DNA of 27,084 nucleotides from Bacillota bacterium (GCA_023435225.1 JAEYRX010000077.1:1-27084), one strand, 5' to 3'; shown: positions 7,944 through 15,713, numbered from the stretch's first letter. The notes: generated by a model not told the origin, from the letters alone. A program made the numbers and translations.

Positions 7944-8115
7944 ATTAACTCTCGACTTGTAGTCCAGCGCCCGTTCTCCCTGAACTTTTCTTCGGACGCA
8001 TGCCGAAAAGGAAGCGAGTAACGTTAAAACGTTTGACGAGTTCATAGACGGCTATAGTTCCGCCAAATGACGACGTGCTAATAATCAAAAATTTGAGCGG
8101 AATGCCGATGGGCCA
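7944..8115 (-). pseudogene. C-terminal remnant (56 codons) of the 3267-4475 acyltransferase
   Basis: The minus strand reads WPIGIPLKFLIISTSSF, then YELVKRFNVTRFLFGMRPKK, and ends GAGLQVES before TAA. It is nearly the same as the end of the intact gene at 3267-4475, and the frame is unbroken. There is no start codon or upstream part: the copy stops at 8115 and is joined almost directly to the epimerase gene. Conservation of the frame suggests that the duplication is recent or that few indels have accumulated. Confidence 0.85.
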
Positions 8116-8121
8116 TATAAG

Positions 8122-9150
8122 CTAAAACGGTCGTTCCTTGATCACACCGGCCTTAAGCCAGGCAGTCTTGGTCTCCCCTGGTTTAATTATTGGGCAATTA
8201 CCGGAGTTGGCCGATTTCTCAAGCCCCCATTCGGTATCATTTCTGGGCATAAAGCCCAAAACGTATGTATTACCGTATCTGGGATAGCTATCATCCCCGT
8301 TGCAAACATGCCAGATCGAGTTATGCCTGAAAGCATTCAAATCCCAGGAAAGCTCAAAGCCCAAGTTCTTTTTGGGGTTAAATACGGAGGTCCAGCCTTC
8401 CTTTAGATTTCTCACATTCAGGACTTCGTTAACGCCGGAATTCGCTGGTTGGATACGCCTCAAATCGATTTCCACACCATCCTTCCCTTTTAAGTATGGC
8501 CAAATTCCTTCAGTATTTTCGACAAATCTTGACTGGGGCGCCGAATAATGGACCTGGACTTCGCCGCTGGGCATGTCAATAAAGCTGTCGCCGTCAATTA
8601 TATTGCTTCCCAGGTTGGGATGGTGTCCCCATTGGTAATGTAAGTCTACTCCGCCGGTATTGGTAATCCTTTCTTCAATATAAAGCGCCGGTTCACCGGT
8701 TTTGACCATAAAGGTTTTTTCCATGGTATAAGGCGTTTTGGTTGTTTTGACAAAGCATTTAATAGATATTTCCTCGGGTTCATCCTTCAGTACGGTATAT
8801 TCCCACGGCAAGTAGCATACTTCACCATAGTGAGGAATATAAGCCCCTTTATAAACACAAGCCTCGCCCAGGCTTGGGAAACATTCGAACCAACCACCGG
8901 TATAACCGTCGGTGAGGATATGCTCATCCTTCTTGGCAAACTGAATCTTTTTTAAACAACTTAAGCCCTGCGGAGATCTCCAAATGAAGTCGGTGTCTGT
9001 CTCTTTTAAATTAAACTCAATTATCTCCGTACCTTTATCAAGCAGGATGGTGGTCCTTATTTTTTCATTTTCCAAGATAATAGACCGGTATGAGAAGATC
9101 TCTATCTCCAAAAACCGGCAGCCAAAATTCCTTTCGCTGGTATATAACAT
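8122..9150 (-). CDS. Aldose 1-epimerase-like (galactose mutarotase superfamily) protein
   Basis: The 342-residue protein resembles the galactose-mutarotase fold that interconverts alpha and beta anomers of sugars. Visible marks are GGWFECFPSLGE near 85-96, HYGE at 107-110, the WGHHP segment at 174-178 that supplies catalytic-type His residues, and GGVDLHYQW before it. No signal peptide is present, so it is cytosolic. The ATG at 9150 has AAGGAGG nine bases upstream. It is the last gene of the GH65-GH57 set, and copy 3 of the double-hairpin element occupies its leader. Mutarotation would serve phosphorylases, which release or need a specific anomer. The exact sugar is unknown. Confidence 0.8.
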   Translation of the reverse strand: MLYTSERNFGCRFLEIEIFSYRSIILENEKIRTTILLDKGTEIIEFNLKETDTDFIWRSPQGLSCLKKIQFAKKDEHILTDGYTGGWFECFPSLGEACVYKGAYIPHYGEVCYLPWEYTVLKDEPEEISIKCFVKTTKTPYTMEKTFMVKTGEPALYIEERITNTGGVDLHYQWGHHPNLGSNIIDGDSFIDMPSGEVQVHYSAPQSRFVENTEGIWPYLKGKDGVEIDLRRIQPANSGVNEVLNVRNLKEGWTSVFNPKKNLGFELSWDLNAFRHNSIWHVCNGDDSYPRYGNTYVLGFMPRNDTEWGLEKSANSGNCPIIKPGETKTAWLKAGVIKERPF

Positions 9151-9174
9151 AAAAAAGAGCCTCCTTAATATAGA

Positions 9175-9354
9175 TAAGTTGAATTAAATTTTCATATACA
9201 TTATGTCCCTAAAGCCGGCCATAATGGAATGACTAATGAATTTAATTCAACTTATCACAGCTGTAATATGATGAAGTAAACTCAATTTAAAACCATTTGC
9301 ATTCGGCTTTAAGAATGCAAATCTTGGTTAAAGAATTTACTTCATCATATATAG
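9175..9354. repeat. Double-hairpin element, copy 3
   Basis: P1 is TAAGTTGAATTAAATT with AATTTAATTCAACTTA. The inner stem is CATTATG/CATAATG with apex CCCTAAAGCCGG. P2 is ATATGATGAAGTAAA with TTTACTTCATCATAT, where copies 1 and 2 have GG/CC in place of TG/CA; the change is compensated. The second inner stem ATTTGCATTC/GAATGCAAAT has apex GGCTTTAA. The apices share TAAAGCCG and CGGCTTTA, which are exact complements. The element ends about 25 bp from the epimerase ATG and so should be in its mRNA leader. Confidence 0.85.
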
Positions 9355-9369
9355 ATAAAAAATGATTAC

Positions 9370-9411
9370 TCCGGTGATGATTACTCATTGTAAAATATTT
9401 TGATCACCGGA
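9370..9411 (-). terminator. Possible terminator after GH57
   Basis: TCCGGTGAT (9370-9378) and ATCACCGGA (9403-9411) form a 9-bp stem with a 24-nt loop. On the minus strand six T residues follow about ten bases later. The long loop and delayed T-run make it a weak or partial terminator. Confidence 0.4.
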
Positions 9412-9461
9412 TTAATATTAGAGAGGGAGGAAGTTTTTATTTTTAAGTTACTCTTTTTATT

Positions 9462-11003
9462 TTATTCCTGGACTTGTTCCAATACCACACCACCCACCAG
9501 CCGTCTGGCCTCCACTAAAAAGTCCGCTCTGATCTTATATTCATCCGAGTATAAAACGTCTGTATCCGGGATAGGCCCCAAATCCTGCGCTATTTTAATC
9601 AAGTCTTTTGCCATTAACGCTTTTTCCTTTTCAGCGCCGGCGGCGGAAGCAATAAGTTGTTCGGCTTTTTCCAATACCAGTCTTTGTTGAATTGAAAGTA
9701 TTTCATACATCACATCAGCCGGCTTGACAGTCAACTTACTCCGGTCAACTCCTCCGACCAGTAGTTCCGCTTTTAAAAGATTATCAAAGCAGTAACTGTA
9801 ATTGAACGGATGAATGATATGCGGAGAACTCGGCAGCGTCGGCGGCCATTGTCCATCGGAATTATAAGAGTTGGTCAGATGGTACCAGGCCTTCTTTATA
9901 ATTTCAGAATTCATTGATGAAGCTACTGAAAGCAACTTTTCCCTTACCAAGTCTTGCCATGGACGAAGCAATTTAGCCATAGGGGTGCTTGCCCAGGTAG
10001 ACGCTTTGGCGCCATGCCAGGCAGCGTCATCATCAAAAGTAATGGTCTCGGGTAGGGGTGGAATTTGATTGCAAGCATAATCATAAGTCACAAATTCACC
10101 AAGTTTTTTGACCTCGGATATGAGATTGATTAAATTATCCCTGGATTGCGGTGTTCTTTCAAAGACATTGTCGGGCTTATTCTGAAATTTAAGCCTAAAC
10201 CAGCCGTTGGTCCCGATGTATTCGGCGTCATCCGCAAAGATGATCAAAGCGCCTTCAGGTTCACCGGGCTTTTGTTCGGAGTACTTTTTAATTAAGGCCA
10301 TATATTTTTCGAATGAATAACCTTCCATCCCCATGAAAAAACGGACGGCAAACTGGGCAACCCGGTCGGTGCGCAGGAACATGCGGAGCTTTCCACTGGG
10401 TATCCCGGCAATATTCGCAAACGGGAAGTGAATGGCTTTCTCATCACCGGGTAAATCATATTTAAAGGCGAAATTATAAAATACCGGGTCCTTGCTAAAT
10501 TCCTTTTCATATATTTCCGGCCGTTGCGGTTTGCCGTCAATTCCACAGGAACGGCTATAAGCCTCAAAGTCACCAATTAGGTTTTGATAACCGGCCTCTA
10601 ATACCTGTTCCGGTACATAGCTTCTCCAACCGCATTCGGGGTTCCAAAAGCTTTTCGGGGTAAATCCCAGATACTTTCGATAAATATCGTTAGAAAATTT
10701 AATGGACCAGATTCCGTCTTCTTTCGGAAAGTTCGGCAACATCGGATGAGCATAAGGCGATCCCATAAATTCGCATTGACCGGAGGATATGGCTGCTTTG
10801 AGCTTTTCCAAAACATCCGGCGTTAGAACAGCTATCTGTTCAAGGGTGTAACCTGATGCTTCAAAAACATATTTGGTATCCGGAAAAATTTCTCTCATCG
10901 TATCAAAAATCAGTTCATAACTGCCGCGAATAACAAACTCGTATTTATCGGGCGTCAAATAAGCATAATTAAGATTGCCGTGAAAAATTGCGATATACTT
11001 CAT
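9462..11003 (-). CDS. Glycoside hydrolase family 57 protein
   Basis: The 513-residue cytosolic protein has the GH57 conserved regions: HGNLNYAY at 8-15 in place of the usual HQP, GSPYAHPMLP at 81-90, FWNPECGWR at 119-127 with E123 as expected nucleophile, FADDAEYIG at 256-264 with D258/D259 as expected acid, and a helical LTNSYNSDGQWPP region near the C-terminus. GH57 enzymes retain configuration and act on alpha-glucans or related oligosaccharides (amylase, 4-alpha-glucanotransferase, branching enzyme, alpha-galactosidase); the short length and altered first motif leave the activity open. The ATG at 11003 follows CGGAGG and lies 21 bases after the GH65 gene, so the pair forms one transcription unit. 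Confidence 0.85.
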   Translation of the reverse strand: MKYIAIFHGNLNYAYLTPDKYEFVIRGSYELIFDTMREIFPDTKYVFEASGYTLEQIAVLTPDVLEKLKAAISSGQCEFMGSPYAHPMLPNFPKEDGIWSIKFSNDIYRKYLGFTPKSFWNPECGWRSYVPEQVLEAGYQNLIGDFEAYSRSCGIDGKPQRPEIYEKEFSKDPVFYNFAFKYDLPGDEKAIHFPFANIAGIPSGKLRMFLRTDRVAQFAVRFFMGMEGYSFEKYMALIKKYSEQKPGEPEGALIIFADDAEYIGTNGWFRLKFQNKPDNVFERTPQSRDNLINLISEVKKLGEFVTYDYACNQIPPLPETITFDDDAAWHGAKASTWASTPMAKLLRPWQDLVREKLLSVASSMNSEIIKKAWYHLTNSYNSDGQWPPTLPSSPHIIHPFNYSYCFDNLLKAELLVGGVDRSKLTVKPADVMYEILSIQQRLVLEKAEQLIASAAGAEKEKALMAKDLIKIAQDLGPIPDTDVLYSDEYKIRADFLVEARRLVGGVVLEQVQE

Positions 11004-11024
11004 TGATTAACCTCCGTTAAATGT

Positions 11025-13370
11025 TTATCTTGTTAATTTAATTTTAATTCCCTTTGAATCAATCAGACTCGCTTGACCATAGATCATAATCTTGACATCA
11101 GATCCGCTTTCAATTGTAAAAGTGGCATACTCCTGGTTGACTTCCACTTTAATTAAGGCCCCGGCATAATTTATTTTAAAATTATAGGAATTCCATTGGG
11201 CCGGTATTATCGGATTTAATATTAGTAAATCGCCATCCGTCCGTAGACCCCCGAACCCTGAAACCATACTTGCCCAAACTCCGGCTGCCGATGAGGAATG
11301 GATGCCCTGTTCCGTGTTCCGGTTATAATTGTCCAGATCCAACCGGGCGGCGTAGGCTAAGAAGTTATACGCTTCATCCAATTTCCCTAATTCAGCCGCT
11401 AAAACCGCATGTAATGAAGGGGACAAGGACGATTCGTGGCTGGTCCGCGCCTCATAAAACTCGTAATTGGCCTTCTTTTCTTCCATGGTAAAGTCTTGAC
11501 TGAAGAAGAACGGCAGATTAAGAAAATCCGGCTGTTTAATCATATTGAACCGGAAAATCTTGATATAGGCCCAGTGTTTATAAATTGGCACTTGGGACAT
11601 AGGAATGTTTTTAACATCAACATGGGGTAAATCAAAGTAACCGTCATGTTGTTCATAGATACCCGTTTCCGCATCCTTTAAAATCCGCATATTATCAGCC
11701 ATTCGCTGCCATTCGGCGGTTTCCGCCGGGGTAAGTTGTACTTTCTTTACAGCTTGCTCATATGATTCCGGGGCGTTTTGTTTCATCTCCTCCAGTACTT
11801 CCAGCGTATAGTTGAACATCTTCTTCCCCAGATAATTGGTGTAACAATTATGATTGACCATCATGTGGAACTCGTCGGGACCCATGACCCCGTAAAAACC
11901 AAAGTCGCCTTTTTTAGGGCTCCAGCCGCCCCAGCCGGCCATACAACGGCACATTTGCAACAGCATTTCAATTCCTTCATTGTAGAGGAATTGTTTGTCC
12001 TTACAGACTTTGTCGTAATGCCAGATTGCATAATAGATCGCTTCATTTTGATGGATTTCCAGTTCAACGTGCTGCCAGGTACCCATCTCTTCCAAACCAC
12101 GAATGGTTGAAAACGGATAGCGGGCACCTTCCAGGTCAACCCGTTTGGCGTTTTCCAAAGCATTCGGCAGGTAATGATAGCGGTACATCAAGAGTTTCCG
12201 GGCAATCTCCGGGTTTAAGAACATATACATCCGGTGGCAATAGATCTCCGTATCCCAAAAGTTAACACCGTTATAGACCTCGCCGCCGAGTTTACAAATA
12301 ACATTGCGCCGGTCGCTCTCGCCGTGGTAATTGATATACATTGCATACAAGGAATATCTTACTCCTTGTTGCAGCTCGGGGTCGCCTTGAATTTCGATAT
12401 CCATCCGCCGCCAAAAATCGGCCCAGCACTGATTGTGTTTCTCAAACGCTTGATCATAGGTGACGGTGGTATATTTTTTAGCCAAATTTAAACCGTTTTG
12501 CCAAACCTGCTCTACTCCACCGGTTTCTTCCCAGTAGTTTACCGCTATTTTATCGAAAGAACTGGTCTGCTTTTGACTCAGCTGCAAAGTAAACTCCGCG
12601 CCGATAAACTTCTCTTTTTCTATCAGTTGCGGGTTGATGGTTTGATTAGCAACCAGCCTAAAACTGGAGAATAGATTGATCTTGCTACGTCGGGTCCGGG
12701 ATTGGATACAGTATAATCCTTCAGTGAATTGTTTCCGTTCACAGGTCCAGAAATTCAAATCAGCGTTCTTTTCGGCGCTGGAACCGGTCCCCTGGGTTTG
12801 GTCCCATCCGGCGGCCAATTCGTAAACAGTATCAAAGTCCAGACCGGAACATATTTTTACTTCTCCGGAGAAATTCAGCGGTTCAAAAATAATCCGTTGG
12901 CAGCCTATGGCGGTATTCACCATATCGGTAAACCGTAAAAAGGTAATCCGGAGTTGTTTGTTTTTGGAAGTCGTCCAAACGAATTCCCTTTTTAAAGTGC
13001 CATTTCGTAAATCAAGGGTTCTTTTGAAATCCGAAAACTTTACTTTAGCTAAGTCTAATTCCTCGCCATCCAAGCTGATTCTGGTAAAAAGCCAATCCAC
13101 CGCGTTGGGCATCGTGGCGCCTTCGGTGATAAATCCTTTGAAAACTTGTGGATACTTAATATCCATCATGTCGTATAGCTGACTGAAATAACTGCCCAAC
13201 AAATGATCGCCGGAATATCCTTCCTCGAAATAACCCCGGACGCACATAAATTCATTGGCTAAAGAGAAAATGGATTCCGCTAACCGTTGTTTGGCGGGAT
13301 CGAACCCTTCTTCCGCCACCAGCCACGGGTCAACTTTAAAGTATTTTTCGGATGTTTTGAATAAATGCAT
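11025..13370 (-). CDS. Glycoside hydrolase family 65 disaccharide phosphorylase
   Basis: GH65 inverting phosphorylases split alpha-linked glucobioses (maltose, trehalose, kojibiose, nigerose) with phosphate to beta-glucose 1-phosphate. The 781 residues match the usual length. Visible are an N-terminal beta-sandwich with EEGYSGDHLLGSYF near 49-62, FWDTEIYCHRMYMFLNPEIA at 371-390, the RYHYLPNALENA segment, ELEIHQNEAIYYA at 436-448, and GVMGPDEFHMMVNHNCYTN at 493-511, where E499 is probably the catalytic acid. There is no signal peptide, so it acts in the cytoplasm on imported sugar. The ATG at 13370 follows AGGAGG. Linkage specificity cannot be decided by eye, and no beta-phosphoglucomutase gene is in the window. 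Confidence 0.9.
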   Translation of the reverse strand: MHLFKTSEKYFKVDPWLVAEEGFDPAKQRLAESIFSLANEFMCVRGYFEEGYSGDHLLGSYFSQLYDMMDIKYPQVFKGFITEGATMPNAVDWLFTRISLDGEELDLAKVKFSDFKRTLDLRNGTLKREFVWTTSKNKQLRITFLRFTDMVNTAIGCQRIIFEPLNFSGEVKICSGLDFDTVYELAAGWDQTQGTGSSAEKNADLNFWTCERKQFTEGLYCIQSRTRRSKINLFSSFRLVANQTINPQLIEKEKFIGAEFTLQLSQKQTSSFDKIAVNYWEETGGVEQVWQNGLNLAKKYTTVTYDQAFEKHNQCWADFWRRMDIEIQGDPELQQGVRYSLYAMYINYHGESDRRNVICKLGGEVYNGVNFWDTEIYCHRMYMFLNPEIARKLLMYRYHYLPNALENAKRVDLEGARYPFSTIRGLEEMGTWQHVELEIHQNEAIYYAIWHYDKVCKDKQFLYNEGIEMLLQMCRCMAGWGGWSPKKGDFGFYGVMGPDEFHMMVNHNCYTNYLGKKMFNYTLEVLEEMKQNAPESYEQAVKKVQLTPAETAEWQRMADNMRILKDAETGIYEQHDGYFDLPHVDVKNIPMSQVPIYKHWAYIKIFRFNMIKQPDFLNLPFFFSQDFTMEEKKANYEFYEARTSHESSLSPSLHAVLAAELGKLDEAYNFLAYAARLDLDNYNRNTEQGIHSSSAAGVWASMVSGFGGLRTDGDLLILNPIIPAQWNSYNFKINYAGALIKVEVNQEYATFTIESGSDVKIMIYGQASLIDSKGIKIKLTR

Positions 13371-13479
13371 CTGCTTTTTCCTCCTATCCGGACCAACCGG
13401 AAAAAAAAATATAAAACATTTTGTTTACTGACTATTCTTTTAACTCAGGATTGTCAATATCAACTCACTCTTGCTCTTA

Positions 13480-13612
13480 CCGGCATATGCCATCCTTGGC
13501 TGCCGGATCTTTAAGCCATCCTGGCTTTGGTCTCTTAAAAGAGAGAGTAAACATAAACCTTCGTTATCTAAAAGTTTACCTGACAAGAGGTTCTTGCCCT
13601 CTCTTTTAAGAG
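13480..13612 (-). promoter_or_regulatory. Candidate structured leader upstream of GH65
   Basis: On the minus strand a 14-bp outer helix (CTCTTAAAAGAGAG at 13599-13612 with CTCTCTTTTAAGAG at 13532-13545) encloses two smaller hairpins (CAAGA/TCTTG and GTAAAC/GTTTAC), giving a three-way junction. It is followed by two hairpins: AAGCC-AGGAT-GGCTT (13513-13527) and CCGGCA-GCC-AAGGAT-GGC-TGCCGG with an ATA bulge (13480-13506). Both expose GGA in the loop, as CsrA-family sites do. It ends about 110 nt before the GH65 start codon. It does not match any riboswitch consensus I know. Confidence 0.5.
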
Positions 13613-13685
13613 CGGGAAATAAAAAAAGGGTGCGTTGAATCAATCTTCCCGAGTAAAGAGTATAGTCATTTTTTGTTTAGACGTG

Positions 13686-13782
13686 ATTTACAGGATATAC
13701 TGGATTAAAAATTAATAAAAAAGCGGATTTCATTGTTTATAAGCAAAGCTTTTGATAAATAAATCCTATTAATCCTGTCAAA
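13686..13782. repeat. Inverted-repeat fragment with ACAGGAT arms
   Basis: The left arm, TTTACAGGATATACTGGATTA, and the right arm, AAATCCTATTAATCCTGTCAA, are imperfect inverted repeats around an AT-rich centre of about 55 bp. ACAGGAT/ATCCTGT words of this kind recur in many bacterial intergenic regions, so this may be a worn repeat element. Confidence 0.45.
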
Positions 13783-13843
13783 AAAAACGCTCTTATTCTT
13801 TGATTTTTTTTAAATCTTTGTAAGAATTCAATACTAATGTTTA

Positions 13844-14728
13844 TCAATGATATTGTTTCATCCGGTCATATACTTCCTGCAATGTTCCTTGAAAAGGTCC
13901 CGGTGTTTCCATCTTGATGGAGACCAAGGCGGCGGCGAATTTAAGCGACTCGGCCACATCATGCTCCATCCGCCAAGATAAATAAGCGGCAAAAGTGGTG
14001 TCTCCCCGGCCGGTACGTCCGACTACGCTACGATTGGAAAACTTTTCGTAATAGGTCTTGCCGCCTGCCCTGGCTAATACGCCCTCTGCTTGAGTAATAA
14101 CTGTCTCCGGGCAACCCCACATTTCGAAGGTCATAGCGGCTTTTTCAAGATCATCGGTGCCGGTAAGCACCTTTGCCTCCACAATATCCAATTTCACTTT
14201 ACTCATTTGTTTTACGATCGCTTCTTTTTGAGGGACATCTTTAAAAGCGATTTCACAGGTTTGGGGATCCACTTGCCGGACAAAACTCTGCATATCGGCC
14301 GAAAGATTATATCCTTTGGCCTTTAAACCTAAAATTAAATCCATATCAAACTCAGTATCGGAAATTCCGGCCAAATGCAGATATTTGGTTTCCAATGGCG
14401 GAAGCTCATCCAACTTAAATAATCCGGCGCTTTTGCGGATCATCAGCCGTCTTTCGTCAACATTGGCCGTAGGATGGATAACAACGGCAAAAGTAGTCTC
14501 CGCCGCCGGGATGACGTATGTATCTATACCTAAATCCTGCATAGGTTTGAGAATTGATTCATCCTTTTCAGCCATTTTGGTTATGACCGCTACATTTTTA
14601 CCTACCCTCGCCGCCACCATCGCCCCGCATAAAACGGCGCTTCCAGGCGAGACTTTTGTTTCACCCTGGTATGGCGTAATTTCATCAAAACACATATGTC
14701 CAAAAAGTGTAATATCATAATTATTCAT
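13844..14728 (-). CDS. PfkB-family carbohydrate kinase
   Basis: Ribokinase/PfkB kinases phosphorylate a sugar or nucleoside hydroxyl with ATP. The 294 residues match the family. The N-terminus has FGHMCFDEI in the substrate-lid position, then PGSAVLCGAMVAARVG, equivalent to the GG-containing signature 1. The C-terminus has TGRGDTTFAAYL with catalytic base D243, equivalent to signature 2 (DTxGAGD). The first Gly-Gly pair is replaced by PGSA, so sugar contacts may be unusual. The gene lies after the ABC permeases and before GH65, read in the same direction, so it probably phosphorylates a monosaccharide released in the cytosol. The sugar cannot be named. Confidence 0.85.
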   Translation of the reverse strand: MNNYDITLFGHMCFDEITPYQGETKVSPGSAVLCGAMVAARVGKNVAVITKMAEKDESILKPMQDLGIDTYVIPAAETTFAVVIHPTANVDERRLMIRKSAGLFKLDELPPLETKYLHLAGISDTEFDMDLILGLKAKGYNLSADMQSFVRQVDPQTCEIAFKDVPQKEAIVKQMSKVKLDIVEAKVLTGTDDLEKAAMTFEMWGCPETVITQAEGVLARAGGKTYYEKFSNRSVVGRTGRGDTTFAAYLSWRMEHDVAESLKFAAALVSIKMETPGPFQGTLQEVYDRMKQYH

Positions 14729-14830
14729 GTTTTTCTCCGTCTCAAAAAATAATAACGTATTGACGATATTTCAGTCTACATTTATTTCTCCAGGAATACT
14801 ATTTAACATTATGGATGAATGCTTATATAT

Positions 14831-14864
14831 AACCGGCATGACCTTTTTCATAGGTATGCCGGTT
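14831..14864 (-). terminator. Intercistronic hairpin between permease and kinase genes
   Basis: AACCGGCAT (14831-14839) pairs with ATGCCGGTT (14856-14864), and an inner ACCT/AGGT adds four pairs past one bulged base. The stem is strong but no T-run follows on the minus strand, so it may limit 3' decay of the transporter mRNA or pause polymerase rather than stop it. Confidence 0.5.
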
Positions 14865-14894
14865 GCGATACACATCTATCTTAATCTATAAATA

Positions 14895-15713
14895 TCATCC
14901 TTTAATAGCGCCGGAAAAAGCGCCGGTAGCAATATACTTTTGAAAGAATACAAAGACTAACATTGGTATTAATGAAGCTAGCATAATTATGGCAGATTGA
15001 GTTGTATCGGGAATACCGTATTGACCTTGCATTATGGCGACACCTAATGTTACGGTGCGCATCTCCATTCTTTGGAGCAATAATAAGGAAAATGGTAATT
15101 CATTCCACATTGATTGAAAACCTATAATGAGTAAGATTCCCATCATCGGCAGCGCCATCGGCATTGCAATTCGGGTTAATATCCCCCAGGTATTGGCCCC
15201 GTCGATGCGACCGGATTCGATGATTTCGTAAGGTAATGTATTAAAATAAGTCGCCATAATATAGGTTCCGAATGGAGCAAAATAGGCCGTCCAAACTAGA
15301 ATAACGCCCAAATAAGTATTGGTAAGATGAAACTTAACGCACAATTGAAAAATTTGCAATGATAACAACATCTGTGGGAAAATCATTAAAAAGAGAATGA
15401 ATAAAAACAATGGTAACCGCAAACGAAAATGTAAACGCCCAAAGGCAAAACCAGCGGTAATACAAACAAATAGGTAAAAAATCATAGCTGCCGGTATAAG
15501 GATAAAATTATTCCGGAAATAATAGAACATATTTTGTTCGATTGCCGTTTTATAATTATCAAAGACCCAATGGGACGGTGGCAAAACCCGGTTGTCGATA
15601 TATTCACTTAATGGTTTAAAGCTGGTCATAAATATATGTAAGAGCGGATATATCGATACAAGGGCAAAGAATATTAATACGATATAAACAATAAACTTAA
15701 TATTTTTATTCAT
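14895..15713 (-). CDS. Sugar ABC transporter permease (MalG type)
   Basis: This 272-residue inner-membrane protein is one half of the transmembrane channel of a CUT1-type carbohydrate importer. Six hydrophobic helices are visible, the first near 8-30. The EAA loop that docks on the ATPase is at 163-185 (EIIESGRIDGANTWG, then IAMPMALP). The ending GAFSGAIKG is typical of MalG-type subunits. The start overlaps the end of the MalF-type gene by 8 bp, so the two are translationally coupled. No ATPase gene is nearby; such importers in Bacillota often share one MsmX-type ATPase encoded elsewhere. Confidence 0.92.
   Translation of the reverse strand: MNKNIKFIVYIVLIFFALVSIYPLLHIFMTSFKPLSEYIDNRVLPPSHWVFDNYKTAIEQNMFYYFRNNFILIPAAMIFYLFVCITAGFAFGRLHFRLRLPLFLFILFLMIFPQMLLSLQIFQLCVKFHLTNTYLGVILVWTAYFAPFGTYIMATYFNTLPYEIIESGRIDGANTWGILTRIAMPMALPMMGILLIIGFQSMWNELPFSLLLLQRMEMRTVTLGVAIMQGQYGIPDTTQSAIIMLASLIPMLVFVFFQKYIATGAFSGAIKG

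Larger units (their letters stand above)
7662..8115. repeat. Duplicated block, copy B
   Basis: This is homologous to 3003-3437, with scattered substitutions and small indels. It carries the terminator core, the AACCCGG hairpin and the last 56 codons of the acyltransferase. Its outer edge (8115) lies 6 bp from the stop codon of the aldose-epimerase-like gene, so the breakpoint is precise. Confidence 0.85.
7247..8121. other. Long intergenic region made of repeats and a gene remnant
   Basis: The 875 bp contain copy 2 of the double-hairpin element (7331-7511), a spacer without recognisable features (7512-7661), and copy B of the duplicated block (7662-8115) with two terminators and an acyltransferase tail. 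Confidence 0.8.
9151..9461. other. Intergenic region between GH57 and epimerase genes
   Basis: These 311 bp hold the epimerase ribosome site, copy 3 of the double-hairpin element (9175-9354) and a 9-bp hairpin (9370-9411). No reading frame is convincing. Confidence 0.75.
13371..13843. other. Intergenic region with strong predicted secondary structure
   Basis: The 473 bp between the kinase and GH65 genes hold the structured leader (13480-13612) and an inverted-repeat fragment (13686-13782). I see no credible gene. Confidence 0.75.

Noticed and set aside
2697..9354. Integron-like attC sites at the double-hairpin elements
   Set aside because: GTTGAAT...ATTCAAC resembles the core words, but the order is reversed relative to attC, the units are long perfect helices, and no integrase gene is present.
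11778..12110. 110-codon plus-strand frame opposite GH65
   Set aside because: It is an antisense shadow of a well-supported gene and lacks independent evidence.
13480..13612. Known riboswitch classes (purine, c-di-GMP, c-di-AMP, SAM, TPP)
   Set aside because: The three-way junction and hairpins invited comparison, but the conserved loop and junction bases of these classes are not present.
13440..13643. Small reading frame of 67 codons on the minus strand before GH65
   Set aside because: It has no ribosome site, its composition is unlike neighbouring proteins, and it coincides with the structured leader.
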